DNA from: Conidiobolus incongruus B7586
Lineage: Eukaryota; Entomophthoromycota; Entomophthoromycetes; Entomophthorales; Conidiobolaceae
Direction of reading: 5' to 3'
NCBI GenBank assembly: GCA_000697335.1
Contig: JNEM01012239.1
Location: 1 to 46,727, forward strand
DNA: 46,727 nt
The notes below the pieces were generated by a model. It ran no database searches. It had not been told where the DNA came from and was given only the letters and a program-made list of their open reading frames with translations. Both the position numbers and the translations under genes were made by a program. Below are positions 33,825 to 44,400 of the stretch, piece after piece (positions within the stretch are counted from its first letter, which is position 1; every line of letters begins with the position of its first letter).

Positions 33825-35657
33825 TCATTGGAAGAATTCGGCATTTCCAAAAGGATCACTTCCAATTAGGCTTTCCAGATTATTACCAATATCGTCTCTG
33901 GTAATGGTAGATGGAGCTTGAAGATCTCCTGTGGTAGTGGTAGATGCTGTATTCGTGGTAAATGGATAGCTGAAATCACCTACATTGATATATTCTTCAA
34001 AATTGCAGATGGTCGATTGATCTTCTTTAGGTTGTTTGTTCTCAGGCGATGTGGTTTGGGGATTAGCTGGTGTTGATGCATCAGAAAACCTGGAGTTGAA
34101 GTTCATGAGGTCAGGTGTCTGATTCATACCAGGAGTGCCTTGGTTGGCAGTTGAAGAGGGGGTTTGTTGAATCTGGTTAGGATTGGTAGGTGTCTGTGAT
34201 GCGCTCGTTGGAGTCTGATTAGGCTGTTGTCCCATATTAAAGTTCATTCCCATATTCATCATCTGAGGATGGCCGACCATGTTGGCAGTTGAATAAGCCA
34301 TAGAGGTATTGGCTCCACTCATTGCCATATTCATATTGTTCATATCAATTCCTATAGTACCAGCAGGGTTTCCAGGGAAGGCTCCAGGCTGTTGCATTTG
34401 ATTTTGTTGGAATTGTTGCATTTGTTGATGATGTTGTCTTTGCATAAACTGCTGGTGCTGGTGCTGTTGCTGCTGGGGATCACCAGCTTCAGGAGGTCTT
34501 TGGGCATTAGGTTGGGTTGAATTCATAGCCTGCCCAGTTTGGTTATTTTGTAATAGTAGCTGTTGTCTAGCATGATATTGAGTCATTTTAAGATATCGAA
34601 GTTTTTGATCTTGATTATAGAACCCGGTGGGATCGTTGTTCATATAAAGCTGAGGATTTACAACGCCAGGAGGTTGGCCAGACACATTAGGATTTATAGC
34701 ATAAGGTATACCAGGATTCATCCCCATAGACATTGGGGATTGGGGTCTGACATTCTGTAAAAATGATCTCTGGTTATTTTGAAGCGTTTGGCGCTGGCGA
34801 GCGTTCATATTGGGGCGAGGTTGGTTAGGAGTAGCAGCAGGAACCATCATACCTGATGAGGGATCTGCACCTCCTGGTGTGCCTTGAGGAGGAGGCTGAG
34901 AGGGGTTAAAGTTTTGTCCCATTTGAGCGTTGTTAGGAGGAGGGTTTTGACCAGGGTTAAGGTTAGAATTGTTATTTACATGATTCATTTGGTTGGCTTG
35001 CTGTAGATTCCAGGCCGTAGGGTTAATCATTGGATTATTCATGGGCAGAGAAATACTAGTAGGTGGACGAACTTGGTTTTGGAGAGGTGTTTGAGAAGGT
35101 GTGCTAGCTGGCAAACTGGTATTAGTTGGTTCAGATGTCCCATTTTTATCGGGATTGTCTTGACCAAAGTTCATCGATGCAGGTTCTTGTTTAATATGCG
35201 TGTTATTAGTTACACCAAAAGAACCTTGAGGATTTGCTTGACTAGGGTTTCCTAAAGTATCAGACTGAGCTTGTGGTTGTGTACCTGAATTTGTAGAAAT
35301 AGTGTTAGTTATATTAGAACTAGTCACAGGATTTTCAGGTGAAGCTCCGAAAGGTAATTGTGGACCGGAAGCTTCAGAATGGCTCCTCATCTTATCAAGA
35401 AAAAAGCTTATATCAGACCGAGACTGATTTGATACAGATGCGTGAAATAAATTCCAAAAACAATTCCACCAATCCATTAGAAAGCTATCTGGAGTGTCAA
35501 AAGGAACGGGCTGGTCGGATAATGAGATATGTGCTTCCACATGAAAGGCAGCAGCAGCACTGATATAGTTTCTCTTTAAACAATAGTCATAAATATACAT
35601 ATTTAAGGTTTGATCGCTGTCATTTGATCTGTTGGTAGGTCTTGGTGTTGATACCAT
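33825..35657 (-). CDS. LUFS-domain (LisH, Flo8/SSBP-like) transcriptional regulator, paralogue B
   Basis: An intronless 610-residue protein. The frame is open further upstream but has no earlier ATG; the ATG at 35657 gives MVSTPRPTN, matching MMSTPRSTN of paralogue A. The LUFS domain is at about residues 17-78: NMYIYDYCLKRNYISAAAAF, then FDTPDSFLMDWWNCFWNLFH. The rest is a low-complexity Gln/Asn/Pro/Met tail with a His/Gln run (MQRQHHQQMQQFQQNQMQQP). Shared blocks with A include LPFGASPEN, RPPTSISLPMNNPM, QQPGAFPGNP, MNMGMN and the last residues IGSDPFGNAEFFQ. The intron that interrupts A after its AWGLQQ has no counterpart at AWNLQQ here, so one copy gained or lost it. Orientation relative to A is tail-to-tail. 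Confidence 0.86.
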   Translation of the reverse strand: MVSTPRPTNRSNDSDQTLNMYIYDYCLKRNYISAAAAFHVEAHISLSDQPVPFDTPDSFLMDWWNCFWNLFHASVSNQSRSDISFFLDKMRSHSEASGPQLPFGASPENPVTSSNITNTISTNSGTQPQAQSDTLGNPSQANPQGSFGVTNNTHIKQEPASMNFGQDNPDKNGTSEPTNTSLPASTPSQTPLQNQVRPPTSISLPMNNPMINPTAWNLQQANQMNHVNNNSNLNPGQNPPPNNAQMGQNFNPSQPPPQGTPGGADPSSGMMVPAATPNQPRPNMNARQRQTLQNNQRSFLQNVRPQSPMSMGMNPGIPYAINPNVSGQPPGVVNPQLYMNNDPTGFYNQDQKLRYLKMTQYHARQQLLLQNNQTGQAMNSTQPNAQRPPEAGDPQQQQHQHQQFMQRQHHQQMQQFQQNQMQQPGAFPGNPAGTIGIDMNNMNMAMSGANTSMAYSTANMVGHPQMMNMGMNFNMGQQPNQTPTSASQTPTNPNQIQQTPSSTANQGTPGMNQTPDLMNFNSRFSDASTPANPQTTSPENKQPKEDQSTICNFEEYINVGDFSYPFTTNTASTTTTGDLQAPSTITRDDIGNNLESLIGSDPFGNAEFFQ

Positions 35658-35738
35658 GATTATCAGAATTGAATTTTGAGTTATTGACAAAAAATTATTT
35701 ACATAATTACTCAATTTCTCGGTTATAGCTCAATATAT

Positions 35739-35979
35739 CCAATTGGTATCACAGGTTTGGAGTTCATTCAATCAAAATCACCAGTCCCTCTTTCTTTCAG
35801 CCAATCAACTCGCTCTATTTTCCTATTAATTTCTTCAAAATTCAATTTTCAATTCCAATTAACAGCTATTATCCCATAATAATTATTATCTAAATTCCTG
35901 ATTGGGAAAAAATTTCTTTTCACGTGATAAGTATTGATTTTTATCCAATTGTGATTTGGCCATGTAACTATCCACCAAT
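35739..35979 (-). promoter_or_regulatory. CCAAT-rich promoter with CACGTG E-box upstream of LUFS paralogue B
   Basis: CCAAT or its inverse occurs at 35739-35743 (overlapping ATTGG at 35742-35746), 35801-35805, 35901-35905 (inverse), 35945-35949 and 35975-35979. CACGTG at 35921-35926 overlaps GATAAG (35926-35931). The density in 240 bp is far above that of the surrounding AT-rich DNA. Candidate NF-Y, bHLH and GATA-factor sites. Confidence 0.5.
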
Positions 35980-37510
35980 CAAATAAGAAAACCAAATTAT
36001 TATCCATCATTCGATTTGATAATGATTAATTATTCCATAATATCATATAAAATGAATAAATATTACATAATAAAAATATAAATAAAAACTACAATCTTTA
36101 CAATTTCGTTAAAACTATAGTTTTCAAAAATATATATAAATATATAAATATAAATATATATATATATCAATATTCCAAAAATTTGGAATTTATTTATCTT
36201 TTTGCACTAGAATAAAATATAGTTAAATTTAATGTGTTTGATTAGATTTTTTAGCCGATAAGCTTCGAATTAAAACAGAATATGTTGATTTAATGCAACT
36301 TTTTAACTAATATCAACTCTGCTTTTATTTTAAAATAGTTTAAATTGATAGGGATATTTTTTTGATTTAAATTATGGATATTATGAAATACTTCCTTAAA
36401 CAATGAAGCTATGCTAGAAATATCAATATTGATGAATGTATTGATTAATTTAATTATCCAGGTTAAATTGAAAAAATGTGTGAAAATTAAAAAATATGTT
36501 TGTTAATTAGCCAAATGATCTATTCTCCATATTTTTGTTAAAATATTAATTTAAAATACTCCAATTAAATATAATTAAAAATTAATTTATATGTTAAAAA
36601 TAATGAATTTTATCACATTATCAATTAAAATTTACAAAATCATATTCAACTTTACTAATCCCTGATTTTAAATTTTTTCCAAATTCATATTCTATTACTA
36701 TTTTTGGATCAATTAAATTTTTTATGGACTAGCATGGGAACTTGGTCAATTTATTGTAAAATGAAAATGAATCAATATCAAATATAATGAGCAATATCAA
36801 TACAAAGTAATACTCAAGATCATTTTACCCAATATTTTATAATAATATTAAAACAGAAATTTCAACAACCATTTCTATATTTAATATGAAATAAATTTTT
36901 GGCTGTTTAATTACTCAATTTGAAATTTGAGTGATTAATTGAATTATTTTTTACCGAGATATTTGCTTTATTTATTAATCAAGTAATATTTAATATTTAA
37001 TTTTATTATAGTTAATATTACTAAAATAATAAACCGTATAAAAGTTTTAATAGTTTCATTTTTTATATACAATAAAATTTTATGAAAAATAAGCAATTTA
37101 ACAAATTAGAGTAATATTAGTAATTATTATTGATGAACGTATTATAATAGTTATTATTATAAAATAATTTTGAATAGTGTTGATTTTTTGGTTTTGCCAG
37201 TTCTGATCTTGTGAATATTAACTTATGTTCTAAGATTTACTGGTTAGAGGGTTTGTTAAATCAATCATAGCAAATATTTATAAATCAAAATATTGGATTA
37301 AATATATGACATAATGGTATATATATAATACTAGAAATGGGCGAGTGAGAGCAACAGTCTTAAAGATTTAGATATTTATATTATGAACTACAATTGACTT
37401 AAAGGTACGACTAATTAAGAAAAAATATTTTAAATGAACACATATATACTATATGAAAGTATAATTCTGAGCCATTATTTATAATAATAGTAAAAAACTT
37501 ACTATAATAT

Positions 37511-37533
37511 TATATATATATATATATATATAT
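37511..37533. repeat. (TA)n microsatellite
   Basis: Twenty-three alternating T/A bases read directly. Confidence 0.9.
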
Positions 37534-37758
37534 CGATTATTATTTATTATTAAACATTGATGATTTATTGAATTTGAAAAATATACATTTTTGGTGAATT
37601 ATATTCAATTTAATTCAATCTGATTCCATCTATATTGTTATAAATATATAACGGGGTCAATGTATACAAGTTGTTTCAATGTGAACAGTGTGGAAAAAGT
37701 CCTTGTTTATTTGGTAATGGTTCCCTTTTTTGTATGTAAAAGTTGGTGAGGGTTCAAA

Positions 37759-37831
37759 GATAAAATAAGACAAGATAAGATCAAGTAGGTAAAAAGATAA
37801 GATAAAGTAAGCAGATATGATTGACATGTCA
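37759..37831. promoter_or_regulatory. Cluster of GATA motifs and a TGACATGTCA palindrome
   Basis: GATAA occurs at 37759-37763, 37774-37778, 37796-37800 and 37801-37805, all in the same orientation, and TGACATGTCA at 37822-37831 is a perfect 10-bp palindrome. GATA motifs are bound by fungal GATA zinc fingers (nitrogen, iron, light control). It lies about 2.1 kb upstream of LUFS paralogue B and 0.8 kb beyond the 3' end of the ABC transporter gene, so its target is unclear. Confidence 0.35.
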
Positions 37832-38618
37832 CAATGATGACAAAGTGATCTGATCCATGACAAAATATCTCATTTTCTATTATATTAAAGTTTAAAAATA
37901 ATTCAATTAACTAATATTTATATAGCACAGAGAATAAATACCTGTAAAATATTGTGAATAGTCTTAATTATTGATGCTATTAAATTAGAGAAATAGCTTG
38001 ATTTTGAAATAATGAACCATAGTTTGTGATATCTAAGAATATCCTATGTCAATATATGTTAGCAAATATATTCAATGTTCATTAGAAACATTGATTAAAT
38101 ATTTCTATTGCAACTTATATTATTTTATAAATTTTATAATAATCATATCTCTATATCACATAATTCAGTATTTTGATATAGTTTATTCATTTTTGGCGAA
38201 TTTAAATTTAAAAAAGAATTATTATTTAAATATAGAAAAAAAATCTATTGAATGTAAAGTTTATTATTTTGTTGAATAATAAATAATAAATTAGATTTGG
38301 ATATTTAACTCTAATAAAATATATTAAATACATAAGATTTATTTGTACCTAAATTTATGTCTTAAATATATATAGATTTTTAATTATTGATCATATTTAT
38401 AAAAGTAATAGACATGAATTAAACGTATTCAAATTTAAATACCTTATTTAATGAAATAAGTTTCTCTTATTGATATTTTTAAAATTAATAAATCATAATT
38501 TAATGCAACAGCGATTTTTGGATAAAATGTTGAAGTTCAATTTATTATTGTAAATATTATACTACATATACTTTATTATGTATAAAGTGGTGACTTTATA
38601 TTCTTAAATATTAATCAA

Positions 38619-41467
38619 TCAATTTTTAAATTTTAAAATTAAAAATGATATAAATAACCAGACTGAGCAGATCAAGTACACATTTTGGTAGTTTGATTGA
38701 ATAGTATCTTTGGCATATGAATAAAACACCAATCCTGCTTCTTCAGGATCTAAATATTGTCTAGCTGCGGTTTCCAGTCTATAAAATGTGGAACCGAGCC
38801 ACCTTGGAACTGAAATATCCCAAATATATGAGAAGGGTTTGGGAATCGTAGACCTAATAAAACTGAGATTTGGATCAACGCCACCAAACGCTAAGGTCCA
38901 TGCTAAGTGATTTGCGATGACTGCCAAATTAGTAAGGCCTGGAGGTGTTATGAGGGAGATAAGATATCCTGCACATGCTGAGTATATATAAACAGAAAAG
39001 ATAATTTGATATAATTCAGCATATGTCATCGTTTTTGGGAAGAAAGTAATATAAGTCAATGCGAAACATGTCGAAGTGACTATAATTTTAGGAATATCAG
39101 CCAATATTTTGGCCAAAAAATAAGGTAAAGGATGGAGTCCAGATCTACGTTCCCTTAAAAATACAGCACGTTCATTCCCAAAAGTTCCCAAAATGCTCAT
39201 TGAACCACAAAAACTTGCACCATAGGCTAATAATACGCCAATATATGCGATTTGGTCTAGTAATGGAAGACTACACAATGTGGCCATTGGCAAAGGTGCC
39301 AATTTACATATCTCTTCTGGCATTGGACCAATAAAGAGAGCATTTTTATGCACAAACGACAATGTAAGGCCACAGCCGACATGAAGAAGCTGCTCCTTGA
39401 AAAGTTCTCTGTTATTTATGAAATTTTGAATGAGTGCGCGCTTCAAACAAAGTATGAAAGAGCTCCAAAATGGGAGTACATGCTTAGTATTAGGTGGAGC
39501 TGGTTTAGCGAGTTGAATCTCTTTTAAAGAAATGTGCTCTTCTTTAAATAGGAAAGGTGCTACCAAGATTAAGTACATATAGCTATGGATTTGCTGACAA
39601 AATCCAATCAAGTTTTTTTTCATAGTAAACATATTACCCCACACAATTCTGGACTCTGTTTCACTTATATTGATATGCTTCAAATTGATCCATTCATCAA
39701 TCAACAAAGGAATCATTTCCAGTTGATTCATAAATACTGTATCATAATCTACACCATCGACAATTAGGCTACTCACCCATTGATAATAACTATTCCATAC
39801 AATGTACAGTTGATCTGCTGATATGTTTTTAGACTCATCATCCAGATTTCCAGAAATCAACTCCAAAAGAAATTCAGACGTAGATAAGTCGTTAGACTTT
39901 GAAAATCCCAGCTTTTCAAAATAAGGTACAGCAAGTTTAGTAGGACCCATGAACGCAACTTGACCTCCACGTCCCATGAGAACCAATTGATCGAAATTTT
40001 GGAACATACGAGTTGAAGGAGAATGAAGCACAGCAATCACAGTGATTCCTTTGAACTCACACATCTCTTTCAAAAAGTTACAAAGTCTCGTTCCAGTAGA
40101 AGTGTCCAATCCCGAAGTGGGTTCATCCAACACAAGGATATCGGGATTTCCTACAAGTTCCATACCAATATTCACCCGTTTCTTTTGTCCTCCGGAAATT
40201 GATCGATGTTCAGTTGTGCCTACCCTGCAATCAATCACATCTTGAAGTTGCAATAATTCAATAGTGTCAATAACATGATCAATCTTTTTCTGGTAAGGCC
40301 AAGAATTTGGTAGCTTAATCATTGCTTCATGTTTAAGGATTTGGAAAACATTAAGCTCCTCAATCATAATATCCGATTGAGGGACAAAGCCCACCTTATC
40401 TTCCACTGGTTTCCCATTTAGAGTTATATTGCCACGATTAGGGTAAATTTTTCCAATGAGAACATCTAGCAGTGTGGTTTTGCCAGCGCCTGAAGGTCCA
40501 AGAATACAACAAGTTGTGTTCGCCTTAATTTCACCTGATACATTATTTAAAATAGCTTTACCGGTAGGAAGTGTGTAGGTTAATTCATTAAATTTTAGTA
40601 TTGATTTAGATTTGGCTGAACTAGAGACTTTTTGTTTCGATGAGTTTTTTGTATTATTCATAAGACGTCGCCCAAGTTGAGATTGAATAACTTGAATTCG
40701 GCTCAATTCCAAAAATCGAAGATAGTTCACAATTAAATATACAAATATTAAAAATATTCCTACTATAGCCCAGTTATAGACCCTCATGATTTGATGAGAG
40801 CCTTGAGGACAAATACCCAATGTACATGGTAATGGTTTAATACTCCCTAAAATTCTTATTTAGTTTATAAGAATAATAGTGATCAATTACTATTAATTTA
40901 AATTACCTATCGGACAATAATACCCGCTTGGACATATTTCCATCTGTTTCGGTGTGGGACAATAAAAACCTTGACAGCATAAATTCGGTTGAATAGTATC
41001 ATTGGGACAATAGTAACCAGGCTGACATTCGCTCATGTGGAAAGGACTTAAACAATAACTCCTAATATTTGAAAATTGTGATTAATAATTCGATAATCAC
41101 AGGGATTATTTACTTACCCTGAAGGGCATTTCCATAATATTGAATGTATATTAGCACAAGATTGAGGGTCTATATTCGGACTTAAAGAGCTGTGATGAAT
41201 AAACTTGATTTTAATTATTTTTTTCAAGAGCTTATTAGATTTCATATCTTCAATTATTGTCATCGGATCCAAGCTATTTACATGATTGAAGAAATCCTTA
41301 ATCTGATCATGAAATTCAATTGCGCGCGTAAATTCATCAACTGTACTTTGATTAAATAATGATAATAGATGCATATCATCTGTCAATAGTTGAGATTGAA
41401 ATGGGAAATCAGGGAAGCATAAATAAGTTTGAAGGAAGTAAAATGTTATATATGTTACAAAAATCAT
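38619..41467 (-). CDS. ABCG-family half-transporter with cysteine-rich ectodomain (fungal ADP1-like)
   Basis: Three exons, complement of 41118-41467, 40907-41061 and 38619-40846 (introns 56 and 60 bp, in phase), encode 910 residues. A hydrophobic N-terminus (MIFVTYITFYFLQTYLCF) suggests a signal peptide. A cysteine-rich segment follows at about residues 113-185 with repeated CxxGYYCP-type units (ECQPGYYCPN, CCQGFYCPTP, ICPSGYYCP). A first membrane segment is at about 192-214. The nucleotide-binding domain has Walker A GPSGAGKTT (285-293), Q-loop GFVPQSD, signature ISGGQKKR (385-392), Walker B ILVLDEPTSGLD (405-416) and switch His443. The C-terminal membrane domain has about six segments from about 640 to 907. 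All ATPase motifs are intact. The NBD-TMD order defines ABCG; fungal ADP1 and plant ABCG24/28 share this ectodomain. Substrate cannot be read from sequence. Located in a cell or organelle membrane as a dimer. Confidence 0.92.
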
Positions 41468-44400
41468 TGACTACAATAATAATAAATACACTATAATACA
41501 AAATTAAAGAATCAAATAATTAAAAGAAAGATAATTATATTATCTGATCTTTAACAAAAATTAATAGAAAAAAAATGGATTAGATTAAAAGATCTGACAA
41601 GCAGTGGTTTTTAAACTAAAATATAATATATAGCCCTAGCTAAAAAAACCAATATATCCGGAGGTTCGCTAATTTATCAAATCAAAATTTTGTAATTAGA
41701 TTGTAAAATGGGCTTAAGAAAAAAAGAATAGTGATTAAATTATAATTCAGGACCTTCGATTTATTTATAACCCACTATATTGGCGTTTAATTTAGACTTG
41801 TGCGCTCAGCATGAAACAGAAGATTGCAACCAATCATCTTGACTGGTGCTTTGTTATCACTGCTTCCTAATTAGATTGGAATTCATTTGAATGAAATCAA
41901 TTAAAAAAAATTAATTTTGATTAAGATGGCTGATTAATTTTTTAATTATAATTTTTTTATATATAAAGTAATTTTTAACAAATTTAAAGTTTGTGGCAAA
42001 TTTACTTAATTTAGAAATTCAAATAATTTTTAAAATTTTTCTTTTTCATCAAAATAATATTCATAAAATTATATATTCAATAAAGTTTGAGTGTATCAAA
42101 TTATAATATATATTGATATTTAAATTATATAAATAAAGCTTAATAGTAGTTTTGATATATATATATATATATATATATATAATAAAAGTCTTTCAATTTA
42201 TATTAAAAAAATCAAAAAAAATTTAAATTATTTGAAATTTCAAATAGATTGACAAATTTAGTAATTAATTTAAATAAGATTAAATTGACGAAAATAAAAA
42301 CATTAGGAAATACAAATATCAGCCAAACTATCAAGCTAGATATTAAAAAAATGTTTTTCGGTGATTGCTACTTTGGTTTTTATTTAATTGTCTTATTCAA
42401 CTCATCAATTATATCTTTGATTAGTAAAGCTTTTATTTGATTAGCTATCATCAATGATTTGAAATTTCTTAATCTAATAATATTATTATTTCCATAAACT
42501 GATTTCTAAATCTCATTAACTGTTCTTCTGATATATTCAACAAATAGAATAATATTCAAATCAAGTATCTATCTTATTATGATGATGAATATTATATTTA
42601 TTGTCTGAATACAATAGTAATGTTATGTAAAATATAAATGCAATTATTTAAAAAATAACTTGTTCATAGTATTATGAGTTGTTTGTTAATTTGAATATAA
42701 TTCAGTTAAGATATAAGTTTTATCATAGTTGAAAGTAATTATCATTCAATAAATAATGACTGTTAGTAATAAAACGTATTATATTCAACTACAGTTTATT
42801 AAATATTGAAATGAGAAATCAATATATTAATACTTGAAATAACGTTGAAATAAACCTAATTGTATATCTCAAAAATCATTTTATTAAATAATAAACTCTT
42901 TTGTTTGTGATGAATTTTCTACTTTCTATAAAAAGATTAAACTAAAAGATTTCAGTTTATTTTAAAATTATCCTTTGCATAATTTTCAATATAAAATTTT
43001 GTAAAAAAATATTTTAGTTTGAGCTCTTTCATTGAAATTAATTTGATTCAAATTTGTTGCAAAACTGTATTAGATTCAGATTGTTTAAAACTTAGCCATA
43101 CATTAAGGTACTATATACGAGTTAAAATCTATTTTTGATCATAATCAAATTTTTGAAAAATAATTTATCAAATACTATTATCCAAAATAGATCTAATTCA
43201 TTTTACATCATTTCATTTCATATGAGTGCTTTCGCCATAGATGTTGATTTTTGATTGATACTAGCTCTGAAAATTGATTGGTACATTTGGACAGGTTTGT
43301 TTACATTATAGAAGATACTATAGATAGGGTTAAGTCTAGTCAAATAAAGTCAGGCTATCTGATAATTAATCCAATAAAAGACCTTAGCATTATTTTAATA
43401 TGATATTTCAGTTATTGTTTTTTATTATTTACAAATATAACATATCTTAATTTTATCTTAGATTCTTTTTTTAATAGGTCGATGGATTATAGTTAATTAT
43501 CAATATTACCTGAATACATAATATTAATATATTGAATAAAATATATATATAGCTATAATAAACATATTGTAGTTTTTTTCTTCAAAATATAAACTTTCTA
43601 ATTCAAATTTAAAACAAATAATAGATTAAATTTTAAAAGGTATTAAATTAATAAATTAATAGATTATTTATAATTATATAAAGATCGCTAGATATTATTC
43701 AAGATTTGATATTTAATATTACTTGAATTCTATTTGCTGATAATAGTCATTTTAGTTAAGAATATATACTCTGACATTTAATTTAAATTACCTATATTAG
43801 TACTTATTTAATATAATAACTATATAATGTAAATTTTTATTATATTTGGAATAATAAGGAATATTATATTTTATCTCTAAAATAATTAATTTATTATAAT
43901 AAATATAGATAATAATAATATATAAATAGGATTAGAAATAAAATAACCAAATGAATAACAATAGAGACAATATATCTACTTAACCAATTTCATAATTAAT
44001 GATTTGTTAAATGATTGTATTTTGATTTTACAAATTTTTTTACAGATGGTTAAATATAAAATATTAAAATGTTATTAACTTTGATCAACATTAAATAATA
44101 AATCAACATTTAAGAATGAATAAAATATTATGTGTATTTTGTAAGAAATTTAATTTTATATACGATCCATTCATAATTACTTGTTTTAATTATTAGAAAA
44201 TTTTTCTATAGTTGCAATATATTTCATCAAATGATTATCACCTATAATTTTACAAAACTCAAAATATTAGATTTTTTTGTTTATAATGCGTATTTAATAT
44301 TTTAATTATATATATTGAATATATATTAAGTATCATATTGGATTTAAATTAAATAAATTGCTTTATTTGGGAGATCTTAATAATAAATATTTTATTCAAA

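Larger units (their letters stand above)
35980..38618. other. AT-rich gene-free region with a GATA-motif cluster
   Basis: No gene is supported; the open frames at 37657-37863 (-) and 38046-38279 (+) look spurious. (TA)n lies at 37511-37533, and alternating AT/AAAT tracts at 36128-36168. A less AT-rich segment at about 37640-37860 contains four GATAA motifs and a TGACATGTCA palindrome. Confidence 0.55.

Noticed and set aside
37657-37863. 68-residue minus-strand frame
   Set aside because: No family match; better explained as a non-coding GC-richer patch with GATA motifs.
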